Positions 26,915-35,377 of a DNA stretch of 64,000 bases are shown here, piece after piece. Numbering within the stretch: position 1 is the stretch's first letter; every line of letters begins with the position of its first letter. Source of the stretch: Butyricicoccus intestinisimiae (GTDB lineage: Bacteria > Bacillota > Clostridia > Oscillospirales > Butyricicoccaceae); contig NZ_JAHLQI010000001.1 in assembly GCF_018918345.1 (NCBI RefSeq), forward strand, positions 248,001-312,000, given 5' to 3'. Under the pieces are notes generated by a model. That model was not told where the DNA came from. It saw only the letters and a program-made list of their open reading frames with translations, and ran no database searches. Made by a program: the position numbers and the translations under genes.

Positions 26915-27905
26915 AGATAAAAATAGTAAATCGTTAATGACGTTGAAAACTTATTATCAAGATAAAAGAGAAGCAAACAAATTATGGGTAAAACTCTTTA
27001 ACATGAATAAAATGGCACGTGAGTTCTTAAATTTTTTAAAGTTGCCATTTTATATTGGACGGCGAGATAGTCGATATATCAAATTGAAGGCAAAAGCTTT
27101 TTTGAAACCGTCACTTATTTATGATCATCAGTTGAGGTATGATTTTGACCATTCTTATGAATTGAATTATCACTCCACCGGGAAAAAAGTTGATACAAAA
27201 GTCATAGTGTATACGTCTATTTTTGGAAATTACGATCCACTGATTGAACCATTATATGAAAGTGAAAAGTGTGAGTATTGGGCTATTACTGATCAAGAAA
27301 TTCCCCAAGGCAGTATGTGGAAAAAATTTGACACAAAAAATATTCCTGGATTTGATGACATGGATGGATATCATAAATCAAAATTCTGTAAAATGTTTCC
27401 TCAAATACTGTTCCCTGAGAATGAGTATTCAGTTTGGGTAGATGGAAATGTTCAAATTGTTGCAGATTTATATCCTTTAGTAGATAGATTAAAAGATAGC
27501 TGCTTTATTGCAACATTTCAAAATCCTTTTCACGATTGTATATATACTGAAATGAATTATAATATTTGTGAAAATAATGTATCCATAGATGCACTAATAA
27601 ATCAGATCAATATATATAGAGCTGAAGGATTTCCTAAGCATTTTGGAATGCGAGAAATGACTATAATTGTACGGAAACACAATAATCAGGAGTGTATTGA
27701 TATGATGAATCTCTGGTGGAATCAAGTAAATCAATATACTATGAGAGATCAAATTAGTTTCCCATATATTATTTGGAAAAGCGGAATGAAGATGGATGAT
27801 GTTCAACTTTTAGGAACAAGCTGGAAATGGAGTCCAAGATTCTTATGGTATCCTCATAATTGGCATGTGTCTTTTGATAAAAACGGAAAGCAAATACATA
27901 GATGA
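26904..27905 (+). CDS. DUF616 (TOD1-like) glycosyltransferase-domain protein
   Basis: 333 residues from ATG 26904 (GGAGG upstream), overlapping wzy by 11 bp. The core reads VIVYTSIFGNYDPLIEP, then YHKSKFCKMFPQILFPENEYSVWVDGN (split), then REMTIIVRKH. The SVWVDGN looks like a DxD metal site. This fits the DUF616/TOD1-MUCI70 family found in capsule loci. Donor and acceptor are unknown. Confidence 0.75.
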   Translation: MYNEDKNSKSLMTLKTYYQDKREANKLWVKLFNMNKMAREFLNFLKLPFYIGRRDSRYIKLKAKAFLKPSLIYDHQLRYDFDHSYELNYHSTGKKVDTKVIVYTSIFGNYDPLIEPLYESEKCEYWAITDQEIPQGSMWKKFDTKNIPGFDDMDGYHKSKFCKMFPQILFPENEYSVWVDGNVQIVADLYPLVDRLKDSCFIATFQNPFHDCIYTEMNYNICENNVSIDALINQINIYRAEGFPKHFGMREMTIIVRKHNNQECIDMMNLWWNQVNQYTMRDQISFPYIIWKSGMKMDDVQLLGTSWKWSPRFLWYPHNWHVSFDKNGKQIHR

Positions 27906-27915
27906 GGGAATTATT

Positions 27916-29421
27916 ATGAGAAAAAAAAGATTGGTATGGAATACAACTACGTCGCTTGTTTATCAATTGGTTACAATAATATGTGGGTTGATACTTCCAA
28001 GATTAATTTTAAATGGTTTTGGTTCAGAAGTTAACGGTCTTGTGAATTCGATAAAGCAGTTCTTAACTGTAATTTCATTTTTAGAATTAGGAGTTGGTGC
28101 TGTAGTACAATCTGCTTTGTATAAACCATTATCTGAGAATGATACTGTAAAATTAAGCCAGATTGTGACATCTGCAAACATTTTTTTTAGAAAAATAGCT
28201 TTTATATTAGCAGTATATATTGTTGGTTTGCTTGTATTCTATCCTAAAATAGTAAATGCTAAGTTTGGATATGTCTATACGGATATTTTAATAATAGCAA
28301 TTTCCATAGGATCATTAGTACAGTACTATTTTGGCATTGTCGATATGCTTTTTTTGAATGCCGCACAAAGAGGTTATGTCCAATATATTCCGCAGAGTAT
28401 TTCAATTATTTTAAATACTTTGATTAGCTATATTATGATTAGGTATGGTGCATCCATTCAAGCAATTAAGTTTGTTAGTTCGTTAATTTATTTGGTAAGG
28501 CCAATTGTTTTAAGAATATATATCAGAAAACACTATTCACTGAATTATCATGAGAAATATTCTGCTGAGCCTATTTCTCAAAAATGGAATGGTGTGGCAC
28601 AACATATTGCTGCTATTGTTTTAGACAGCACAGACGTAATTGTTTTATCAACGTTTTCAACATTGGCAAATGTTTCGATTTATTCAGTTTATTATTTAGT
28701 AGTGTCTGGTGTAAAACAGCTATTTATGTCATTAACAAATGGCTTTCAATCATTAATCGGTGAACTGTGGGCTAGAAGAGAAATTGATGAATTGAATAGG
28801 ATATTCGGTTGGTTTGAATGGTTAATTCATACAGGAACAGTTTTCTTCTTTGGATGTACTGGGATACTTATGCTTCCTTTTGTGCAAGTTTATACAAAAG
28901 GGATAACAGATGCTAACTATATTCAGCCATTTTTTGCGGCTTTGATTACGATTGCAAATGCTGGTCACTGTTTGCGATTACCATATAATATTATGATCTT
29001 ATCTGGAGGACATTATAAACAGACACAGTCAAATTATATTATAGCTGCGGTGGTTAATATAATCATTTCTGTTATTGCCGTTAATACTTGGGGACTTGTT
29101 GGTGTGGCAATTGGAACATTAATTGCGATGTTCTATCAAACTGTATGGATGGCAATCTATGATAGTAAAAATTTGATAAAATGGCCACTGAGAAATTTTA
29201 TTAAACAATGTTTCGTGGATTTTTTAACTGTAGTTATAGCTTCATTAATTACCAGCCAACTGAAATTGACGTCTATTGAGTATATCTCCTGGTTAATTCT
29301 TGCGATAAAAACAGCTGTTGTATGGATTATTGTAATTTGGTTAATCAACTTAGTGTTTTATAATGATAAGATACGTCATATCATGTCGAAGATTGGCATT
29401 AGTGTAGTAAAAGAGAGGTAA
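27916..29421 (+). CDS. Wzx-type repeat-unit flippase
   Basis: 501 residues from ATG 27916 (GAGGGAATT upstream). About 12-14 membrane helices; the N terminus (VWNTTTSLVYQLVTIICGLILPRLILNGFG, split) matches the polysaccharide-biosynthesis branch of the MOP superfamily. It would flip undecaprenyl-linked repeat units outward for the Wzy polymerase. Paired presence of Wzx, Wzy and CpsB/C/D shows a Wzy-dependent pathway. Confidence 0.88.
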   Translation: MRKKRLVWNTTTSLVYQLVTIICGLILPRLILNGFGSEVNGLVNSIKQFLTVISFLELGVGAVVQSALYKPLSENDTVKLSQIVTSANIFFRKIAFILAVYIVGLLVFYPKIVNAKFGYVYTDILIIAISIGSLVQYYFGIVDMLFLNAAQRGYVQYIPQSISIILNTLISYIMIRYGASIQAIKFVSSLIYLVRPIVLRIYIRKHYSLNYHEKYSAEPISQKWNGVAQHIAAIVLDSTDVIVLSTFSTLANVSIYSVYYLVVSGVKQLFMSLTNGFQSLIGELWARREIDELNRIFGWFEWLIHTGTVFFFGCTGILMLPFVQVYTKGITDANYIQPFFAALITIANAGHCLRLPYNIMILSGGHYKQTQSNYIIAAVVNIIISVIAVNTWGLVGVAIGTLIAMFYQTVWMAIYDSKNLIKWPLRNFIKQCFVDFLTVVIASLITSQLKLTSIEYISWLILAIKTAVVWIIVIWLINLVFYNDKIRHIMSKIGISVVKER

Positions 29422-29425
29422 ATTC

Positions 29426-30331
29426 ATGAGCAAAGTAGATAAAAACAAAATATGGTCGTCAGCCTTTTTCAAATTAAAAAAAACGGGCGTTTTAAATTTG
29501 TTGCCAGATACTTTATATTTAAAATTTATGTTTAGAGCTACACTGCAAAGAAAACTGGACCTAAAAAATCCAACAACATTTAACGAGAAGTTGCAGTGGT
29601 TGAAAATTCACGACCGAAAAGACATCTATACAACAATTGTTGATAAGTATGAAGTAAAGAAGTATATTGCAAAAAAAATTGGAGCAAACTATATAATCCC
29701 TACATTGGGAATTTGGAGTAGTTTTGATGAAATTAATTTCGATGAATTACCGAACCAATTTGTTTTGAAATGTACACATGACAGTGGAGGATTGGTTATT
29801 TGCAATGATAAATCCAAATTAGATATTGAAAAAGCAAAGGAAAAAATTGAAAAAAGTTTAAAAAGTAATTTTTATTGGTTAGGTAGAGAGTGGCCATATA
29901 AGAATGTTAAACCAAGAATTATAGCTGAACAATACATGGCTGATAATCTTCGGGATTACAAACTTTTTTGCTTTAACGGTACACCCCGTATGACTCTTGT
30001 GTGTAGCGAACGTTTCACAGAGGATGGTTTAAAAGAGGATTTCTATGATGAGGCATGGAATCATCTGAGTATACAGAGACCTGCACATAGTAATGCCATT
30101 TTACCAATCCAGCGCCCGAAACAGTATGAACTGATGAGAAGGTTGGCTGCAAAACTATCTGAAAAGATGTCTTTTGCCAGAATCGATTTCTATGAAATTA
30201 ATGAAAAGGTTTATTTTGGTGAGATTACATTCTATCCTGCAAGTGGATTTGAAGGATTTAGACCAGAAGAGTGGGATTTGAAGCTCGGAGAATGGATTGA
30301 ATTACCGGGGGGGAAGAAGGCTGAATTCTGA
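29426..30331 (+). CDS. TupA-like ATP-grasp family protein
   Basis: 301 residues. Family landmarks are NPTTFNEKLQWLKIHDR, VDKYEVKKYIAKKIG, FVLKCTHDSGG, then RDYKLFCFNG and FARIDFYEI, GEITFYPASGFEGF. ATP-grasp enzymes ligate carboxylates to amines; TupA relatives in capsule loci may add amino-acid-like decorations, for instance to uronic acids. UDP-GalA/GlcA supply from this locus fits, but the reaction is inference. Confidence 0.8.
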   Translation: MSKVDKNKIWSSAFFKLKKTGVLNLLPDTLYLKFMFRATLQRKLDLKNPTTFNEKLQWLKIHDRKDIYTTIVDKYEVKKYIAKKIGANYIIPTLGIWSSFDEINFDELPNQFVLKCTHDSGGLVICNDKSKLDIEKAKEKIEKSLKSNFYWLGREWPYKNVKPRIIAEQYMADNLRDYKLFCFNGTPRMTLVCSERFTEDGLKEDFYDEAWNHLSIQRPAHSNAILPIQRPKQYELMRRLAAKLSEKMSFARIDFYEINEKVYFGEITFYPASGFEGFRPEEWDLKLGEWIELPGGKKAEF

Positions 30332-30371
30332 CGTATGCTCGATAATTATTGGGAACTCATTTTACAATAAA

Positions 30372-30746
30372 ATGAACAAGAAAGCACTTATTGATTATAA
30401 GATATTTTGCTTTAATGGTGAAATTGATTCTGTAATGGTTTGTACTGGAAGAGAAAAAGGTCATCCGGATTTCTATTTTTATGACAGAAACTGGAATCGA
30501 CTTTATTATCAACATGAAAATTTAGAAAAACAGGAGTCTATTCCGAGACCTTCTTGTTTTGATGAGATGTTGAGTCTGGCAAGTATTTTATGCAAAGGAT
30601 TTACTCACATCCGAGTTGATTTGTTTGAAGTAGATGGTAACATTTATTTTGGTGAATTAACTTTCTTTGATAGCAGTGGTTTTGATACAGAAATTTCTTA
30701 TAAGACGGATTTGATGTGGGGATCAAAAATGAAATTGTTGATTTAA
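30372..30746 (+). pseudogene. 5'-truncated second TupA-like gene
   Basis: 124 residues from ATG 30372. DYKIFCFNGEIDSVMV, FTHIRVDLFEVDGNIYFGELTF and SGFD match the C-terminal half of the preceding TupA-like protein at its RDYKLFCFNG...FARIDFYE region, with clear divergence. The N-terminal ATP-grasp half is missing. No separate ribosome site is evident. It is probably the tail of a different paralogue left by recombination. Confidence 0.7.
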
Positions 30747-30787
30747 ATAAAAAAATATTCCCGCTGTTTAGGACAATAAGCGGGAAT
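30746..30787 (-). terminator. Leftward terminator between IS element and capsule genes
   Basis: Arms ATTCCCGCT (30757-30765) and AGCGGGAAT (30779-30787). On the minus strand the hairpin is followed by a T-run (complement of 30746-30756). On the + strand no T-run follows, so it is a poor end for the capsule operon. Confidence 0.6.
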
Positions 30788-30900
30788 CCTCGGCACATTC
30801 TTAAGGAATGCAGAGTATAGTGGTTCAGTTGTCAAGACAAAAAACTAAGCTTTTTATAATGAACTGATATATGTAACTGGGTAGGGGAGAAAATCCCCCC

Positions 30901-31791
30901 TTAGGCTGCATGATCATCCAGTAACAGAATCGGATAATAGCAGGATGCAGGTGTCTGATTATTGAGTGCAGAATGACAAAGTTCAAAGTTGTAAGTGTGC
31001 ACATATTTACCGATTGCCTTCCGTGCTTCTCTGATATTGTTATATTGGGTCAGATATGCTTCCTCGTACTTGAAGCTTCGGAACCATCGTTCAATCATGA
31101 TATTGTCAGCCCACCGGCTTTTACCATCCATGCTTTGACGGATCTGGTTCTCTTTGAGGAAATTCATGTACTCATTGCTTGTAAACTGACAGCCCTGATC
31201 TGAATTCAGGATAACAGGTTTTGCCACTATAAACGCCTTTTTTAACGCAGTTATGACCATTCTGGTATCCAGAGTATCATCGACTTCCCAGCCAACGATA
31301 CAGCGGCTGTACCAGTCAATCACAGCGGTCAGATACAGGAATCCACGCTTAATGGGGATGTATGTAATGTCGATTGACCATGCCTGATTTGGACGGTCGA
31401 TAACGGCGTTACGTAGCAGATACGGGCAGACTTTAGCCTGTTGCATACGTTTAGAAAGGTTCATTTTTGGATAAATTGGATCAATCCCCATTTCATTCAT
31501 ATAACGGCGCGTTTTCCGGCGGCCAACCTGATGCCCACGCTTCTTCAGTTGAGCAGACAGTTGTCGTGCTCCCCAGGCCGGGTTATCCGTGTGTAATCGA
31601 TCTATGATCGATTTGCAATCTAACTCCTCCTGAGATATGGGCGTGCCCTTGTAATAAACACTGGTACGATTGATATCAAGAAGCGCAGCTCCTGTTTTAA
31701 CTGGAAGTTCTTTAGTCTTCAAAAGGTTTTGGACTAAATTTACTCTCGTAGTCAGCTCCAAGTGTTTCTTCAGATTTTTTTTTTCAACCAA
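30901..31791 (-). CDS. IS3-family transposase OrfB (DDE integrase)
   Basis: About 290 residues. An HTH_21-type segment (TDNPAWGARQLSAQLKKRG) leads to an rve/DDE catalytic core. The acidic triad is visible in WSIDITYIP, NSDQGCQF and MIERWFRSFK. The C terminus (LCHSALNNQTPASCYY) is usual for the family. It is probably made as an OrfAB fusion through a -1 frameshift at the A10 run (complement of 31775-31784), so the given start is nominal. Confidence 0.9.
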   Translation of the reverse strand: MVEKKNLKKHLELTTRVNLVQNLLKTKELPVKTGAALLDINRTSVYYKGTPISQEELDCKSIIDRLHTDNPAWGARQLSAQLKKRGHQVGRRKTRRYMNEMGIDPIYPKMNLSKRMQQAKVCPYLLRNAVIDRPNQAWSIDITYIPIKRGFLYLTAVIDWYSRCIVGWEVDDTLDTRMVITALKKAFIVAKPVILNSDQGCQFTSNEYMNFLKENQIRQSMDGKSRWADNIMIERWFRSFKYEEAYLTQYNNIREARKAIGKYVHTYNFELCHSALNNQTPASCYYPILLLDDHAA

Positions 31792-32060
31792 TCCACCTGC
31801 ATGGTGAGCTGGCCAACTTTTTTCGCATATTCAGCTTTTTCCTTGCGCTCTAAAGCGAGCTTTTCTTTCAGGTTATCCTCTCGTGTGTCATCAAAAACCA
31901 CAGATGCTTTATCGAGGAACTCCTTCTTCCAGTTGCGGAGAAGATTCGGCTGAATATTGTTTTCGGTTGCGATTGTATTTAAGTCTTTTTCTCCTTTGAG
32001 CAGTTCAATCACTAATTCTGATTTGAATTTGGCGGAGAAATTTCTTCTTGTTCGAGACAT
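31770..32060 (-). CDS. IS3-family transposase OrfA
   Basis: 96 residues. The N terminus is a helix-turn-helix of transposase family 8 (FSAKFKSELVIELLKGE, TIATENNIQPNLLRNWKKEF), followed by a leucine-zipper-like helix. Starts with GAAGGATT upstream. Overlaps orfB by 22 bp in another frame at a run of ten A, the likely slippery site. Confidence 0.88.
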   Translation of the reverse strand: MSRTRRNFSAKFKSELVIELLKGEKDLNTIATENNIQPNLLRNWKKEFLDKASVVFDDTREDNLKEKLALERKEKAEYAKKVGQLTMQVDWLKKKI

Positions 32061-32189
32061 AATAATAATCCTTCTTTCTGTAGTGTTTACAGTATATCAG
32101 ATTCATTAAGAAATGTCTCTTGAAGTGTCTTAAATTACGATACCATTATAGAGTAAGCGATCAATAATCCCCCGTGAAGGCAAAAAATA

Positions 32190-32400
32190 AGAGCACCTCG
32201 AAACCGAGATGCTCAAAAAATCGAGACAGATGGCAATATTCAGGGAGCGCCGTAGACCAAGGCAATAGCGGCAGGAGTTACTCACGAGTTGGCTCGTTTC
32301 CGAGTTTGGGAAGCTCCTGCAAAAGGAACAGAAGGTATCCAAAGGGATTCAGCTTGTTTGCTTGGGTAGTTTCAGCTATCAGACATCTTCTATAACACAG
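32190..32400 (-). pseudogene. IS66-type transposase C-terminal remnant
   Basis: On the minus strand one frame reads AETTQANKLNPFGYLLFLLQ, ELPKL, then after an in-frame stop LLPLLPWSTALPEYC. This resembles the C-terminal IS66 segment (ETAKANGLNPYKYL...LLPW). No upstream part of the transposase is present. The rest of 32147-32607 holds no gene I can support. Confidence 0.6.
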
Positions 32401-32607
32401 TCGGCGGAATGATTGGCGGGTTGATGTATTGTGCGGTGATGAAGGCAAGAAAGCGTCTGTAAAACTGGATGAAATTGTGATATACTGGGAGCGGTAGCTC
32501 CCTACGCTGCTCTATAAATAATCACACACCTCTCCGTGGTGAGCAGCAGGCAACGATCTTATGATCGGCTGAGATGTGAGAAGATAATTAGATTGGGGGA
32601 CAATAAA

Positions 32608-32913
32608 ATGTTTAGAATTAATCACAATGACGCAATTGAGTTGGAACATCAGGTTAGAAGGCTTTATGGCTGTGATCGAGGTGGCGTCTCTGGCATGGCT
32701 GATGCAGATTATTTTGAGGGCCATCCAATTCAGGCAGCAGTTTTGGTTGTTTCATATATTCATGCTAATCATCGTGAGAGTGGTCCGTACCAGTTCGATG
32801 AGTTCCTCAATAAATATGAGACTATTTTTGAATATCCAGACGAGAATAATGCAGCCGATGAGGTGAGAAATTATATTGATGAGCTCAGCGCAATTGTCGA
32901 GCAGTACATTTAA
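32608..32913 (+). CDS. Hypothetical acidic protein
   Basis: 101 residues from ATG 32608, preceded by GGGGGAC at 7 bp. The product is acidic, mainly helical, and soluble, with no signal peptide or known motif. It lies with other small accessory genes (32.6-35.3 kb) in a region of mobile-element debris. Function unknown. Confidence 0.6.
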   Translation: MFRINHNDAIELEHQVRRLYGCDRGGVSGMADADYFEGHPIQAAVLVVSYIHANHRESGPYQFDEFLNKYETIFEYPDENNAADEVRNYIDELSAIVEQYI

Positions 32914-32955
32914 TAATACTCAATGGAAAATGAGTGCGTGTATAAGAAAGGCTGA

Positions 32956-33294
32956 ATGAATATGCCCAGAACGAAAGGCAGCAAAAACCGTCCCAAAATC
33001 AATACCACCAACGACTACGTATCCCAGATCGCAGAGAAGCAGGAGACTATTGCATCTCTGAATACTGAGATCGCATCCATCCAGAAAGCGATTGAAGAGC
33101 AGAAGAACACATTGAAAGAGAAGAAGTCTGCTCTGAAGAAGGTCGAAAAAGAAGTGGCAACGTTGGAAGCGAAGAAGGCAAAGGCAGATGCTAAGGCCGC
33201 TGAAGAAGCGAAGAAGACCGAAGCAGAGGCTGTGCTGAAGAAGCTGCTGGCAAGCGGGATGAGTGCGGATGAGATTCTCGAAAAACTGAAATAA
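32956..33294 (+). CDS. Hypothetical coiled-coil protein
   Basis: 112 residues. A basic N terminus (PRTKGSKNRPK) precedes one long heptad-rich helix (about 22-90) dominated by E, K and A, then a short SGMSADEILEKLK tail. Similar small lysine/glutamate coiled coils occur on clostridial conjugative elements, but no function is known. A hairpin terminator follows at once. Confidence 0.65.
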   Translation: MNMPRTKGSKNRPKINTTNDYVSQIAEKQETIASLNTEIASIQKAIEEQKNTLKEKKSALKKVEKEVATLEAKKAKADAKAAEEAKKTEAEAVLKKLLASGMSADEILEKLK

Positions 33295-33320
33295 ACAAGA
33301 ACCCAAGAAAAAAATAAATG

Positions 33321-33365
33321 CCGTGTGGACAAACTGAACTCCAGGAGTTTACACGGTATTTTTTG
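33321..33365 (+). terminator. Intrinsic terminator
   Basis: CCGTGT (33321-33326) pairs with ACACGG (33351-33356) with inner AAACT/AGTTT pairing, followed by TATTTTTT. It ends the transcript of the coiled-coil gene. Confidence 0.75.
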
Positions 33366-33435
33366 AAGGCTGTCATATAGCTTGTGATGGAAATAAAAGA
33401 AGGATAAAATTAAAAGAAATGGAGTGTGATATAAA

Positions 33436-33819
33436 ATGAACTTATCAAAAATACATCATATTGCAATCATCGTATCTGACTACGAAGCTGCTAAGGATTT
33501 CTATGTGAACAAGCTGGGATTCTCTGTCATCAGAGAAAACTACCGCTCGGAGCGCAGGGATTGGAAGTTGGATCTTCGTGTCAATGAACTTACGGAGTTG
33601 GAGATTTTCGCTGAGGAAAACCCTCCGAAGCGTGTGAATCGCCCGGAAGCATGTGGGCTGCGTCATCTTGCTTTCTGTGTTGATAGCGTTGAGCAGACTG
33701 TGAAAGATCTGACAGAGGTTGGAATTGAATGTGAGCCAATTCGTGTTGACGATTATACAGGCAAGAAGATGACTTTCTTCCATGACCCGGATGGATTGCC
33801 GCTGGAGCTGCATGAGTAA
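33436..33819 (+). CDS. VOC/glyoxalase-family protein
   Basis: 127 residues with the beta-alpha-beta-beta-beta repeats of the vicinal oxygen chelate fold: IHHIAIIVSDYEAAKDFYVNKLG, GLRHLAFCVDSVEQTV and MTFFHDPDGLPLELHE. His in IHHIAI, Glu in ELEIF, His in RHLAF and the final Glu are the likely metal ligands. Resembles GloA2-type lyases of unknown substrate. Its stop overlaps the next start. Confidence 0.88.
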   Translation: MNLSKIHHIAIIVSDYEAAKDFYVNKLGFSVIRENYRSERRDWKLDLRVNELTELEIFAEENPPKRVNRPEACGLRHLAFCVDSVEQTVKDLTEVGIECEPIRVDDYTGKKMTFFHDPDGLPLELHE

Positions 33820-34594
33820 AATGAAGAAAACAAGAAAACCAGGCGGCGGTCGGAAGAAGCTGAAGCCGGAGTACGATGTCGGGAAGAATCTGAAAGAGCA
33901 GATGGATGCGGCTGTGACGCTTTATGATTCTGAGATGTCCTTGCAGGCCATCGCCGATGCTCTAGCTCTAAACCCTATCAAAGTAAGAAAACTGCTCATC
34001 ACGGCAGGTGTGTATGAATCTGAAGTGGCGGAAAAAGTAAAAAACACTTTTGAAGAATACAGAGAAACACAGGACTACAAAACCTCCATACTCTCAACTG
34101 CAAACACCCTGAAACTCTCCAAAGCCTCCGTCACTTCGTACCTGCCTTATAAAAAAGGCGTGTACTTCCCAAATACAGCAGACAAAGAGAAAATCAGTGT
34201 CGGAGCAGAGCGACAGCGGAGATACAGAGCAATGAAGCGGTGGAGGAATGATCCGACAGAAGAAAACTTCTGGGGAGTGGTTGTAGCCTATGCTGGAGTA
34301 AAATTTAAGACCTACTCCGGGTTGCCATTCTCTTACGAAATAAAAAAAGGTAGGAACGGCGAGTACACGAAAGAGCTGTGGATCGACCGTCGGGAGAAGA
34401 GTAAGAGTTTGGCATGGAGTTCTATATTTTTGGCACTAGGAAATATAAAAGAAGAAGTAGTAGAGAGACCCAAAGCTCTGGGCGATATCCGGGGAGTGAC
34501 TTACATTTATGGGATGTTCTATCGGTTTGGACTGATTGATGTGCCGGATGAAGTGAAGGAGAAGATGGGACATCCGAAAACCCGCAAAAAATAG
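33812..34594 (+). CDS. Hypothetical protein with HTH-like N terminus
   Basis: 260 residues from ATG 33812, overlapping the VOC gene by 8 bp, with GGAG upstream. The start is basic and glycine-rich (RKPGGGRKKLKPEYD). A resolvase-like helix-turn-helix (MSLQAIADALALNPIKVRKLLITAG) lies at about 40-65 and a second one (TLKLSKASVTSYLPYKKGVY) at about 95-115. The C-terminal part (GLPFSYEIKKGRNGEYTKE, then LGDIRGVTYIYGMFYRFGLI) recurs in clostridial accessory-region proteins as I remember them, but has no known role. Confidence 0.6.
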   Translation: MSKMKKTRKPGGGRKKLKPEYDVGKNLKEQMDAAVTLYDSEMSLQAIADALALNPIKVRKLLITAGVYESEVAEKVKNTFEEYRETQDYKTSILSTANTLKLSKASVTSYLPYKKGVYFPNTADKEKISVGAERQRRYRAMKRWRNDPTEENFWGVVVAYAGVKFKTYSGLPFSYEIKKGRNGEYTKELWIDRREKSKSLAWSSIFLALGNIKEEVVERPKALGDIRGVTYIYGMFYRFGLIDVPDEVKEKMGHPKTRKK

Positions 34595-34681
34595 GTTGCT
34601 ATGTACAGAAGTGTGCGGTAATATGTGCCGTAACTGAGGATGTGAATCTCGGTTGGGAAGGATGGTAGCATTATAGAAAAA

Positions 34682-35029
34682 TTGAAGGAAATGCTGGAGG
34701 AGTATTTGAAGCAAACAGAGCCGGAGTATTACCCGCCAGTGGAGAACCTGCTGGATTTGATCTACGAGCATTATACAGAGAACAACCCAGTAGAGAAAAA
34801 CACAGTTGCTGGGAAAGCAGCAAAGGCCAAGGAAAAGGAACTGGAAGAGTGGCTGCGTGGGCTAGATGGTATGGATAGGTTGGTAGATGACTATGTCGGA
34901 GATAAGATTCCGCTCTGGGAGAAGATCATGGACCGGCAGGGAACGGTGTGCTGTACATGGGAGAAGACCGCTTTTGAGGAAGGTCTGAAAGTCGGAATTC
35001 GGCTCATGATGGAAGTGTATAGTTTGTGA
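34682..35029 (+). CDS. Hypothetical protein, DUF6809-like
   Basis: 115 residues. The frame must start at TTG 34682 or ATG 34691; neither has an ideal ribosome site. The end (AFEEGLKVGIRLMMEVYSL) is the ELxxGFRLGxxLMxE-type helix shared by small clostridial proteins of the DUF6809 kind. Its last ~38 codons lie within a 158-bp block repeated at 37428-37585. Confidence 0.55.
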   Translation: MKEMLEEYLKQTEPEYYPPVENLLDLIYEHYTENNPVEKNTVAGKAAKAKEKELEEWLRGLDGMDRLVDDYVGDKIPLWEKIMDRQGTVCCTWEKTAFEEGLKVGIRLMMEVYSL

Positions 35030-35072
35030 CGGAAATAAAGTGAACTCCTGGAGTTCAAAAAAAGCCCTCGCT
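34914..35072 (+). repeat. 158-bp direct repeat, copy 1
   Basis: From TCTGGGA at 34914 to CCCTCGCT at 35072 the sequence is nearly identical to 37428-37585 (a few substitutions and one A fewer in the second copy). Copy 1 lies inside an intact gene end plus terminator and is probably the original. Confidence 0.9.
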
Positions 35073-35087
35073 TGTTGCGGCGAGGGC
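35058..35087 (-). terminator. Leftward terminator for the small membrane-protein gene
   Basis: GCCCTCGC/GCGAGGGC stem at 35064-35087, followed on the minus strand by TTTTTTT. A small palindrome TGAACTCC..GGAGTTCA lies beside it (35041-35057). Confidence 0.7.
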
Positions 35088-35095
35088 GTGTGTTC

Positions 35096-35287
35096 TTATT
35101 TTTCAGCCTTTTCAGCTTTTTTCTTCTTCGGCGCGATTTTATGACCAGAGTAGATTGCCATGCCCATGCAGACCAGAGAGCCGCAAGCGAAATACTTGTG
35201 AGCCTGCATCAGTTTCTTGCAGCCTGTGTAGAAGCATCCTGCCATGCAGGCAAGTGCGCCGAGTGACCAATATTTATGTGCTTTCAT
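35096..35287 (-). CDS. Small two-helix membrane protein
   Basis: 63 residues, two hydrophobic segments (about 6-22 and 31-48) each preceded by AHKY, and a lysine-rich tail. The internal symmetry suggests a duplicated helix unit. AAGGAGG lies 8 bp before the ATG. The complement of a further short frame (ending QNEST) overlaps its start, likely the tail of a lost gene. Small proteins of this kind (DUF6219-like) are unannotated. Confidence 0.65.
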   Translation of the reverse strand: MKAHKYWSLGALACMAGCFYTGCKKLMQAHKYFACGSLVCMGMAIYSGHKIAPKKKKAEKAEK

Positions 35288-35377
35288 TTTGTGTGTCCTC
35301 CTTATCTTCTTTCTGTATTTTGAGCAATTCCTCGATTTCCGTTTTACTCGCCGGCCGTACTGCCTTTTTATTATCGT

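Larger units (their letters stand above)
30821..32146 (-). mobile_element. IS3-family (IS150-like) insertion sequence
   Basis: About 1.33 kb holding overlapping orfA and orfB on the minus strand. Ends are imperfect inverted repeats: inward from the left TGGTTCAGT..AAGACA, inward from the right (minus strand) TGGTATCGT..AAGACA. TATAG lies directly outside both ends (30816-30820 and 32147-32151), a plausible target duplication. Ends were judged by eye, so a few bases of error are possible. The open frames look intact. Confidence 0.75.

Noticed and set aside
32174-32395. Forward-strand frame over the IS66 remnant
   Set aside because: Composition is arginine/serine rich and the reverse strand matches an IS66 C terminus, so the forward frame is a shadow.
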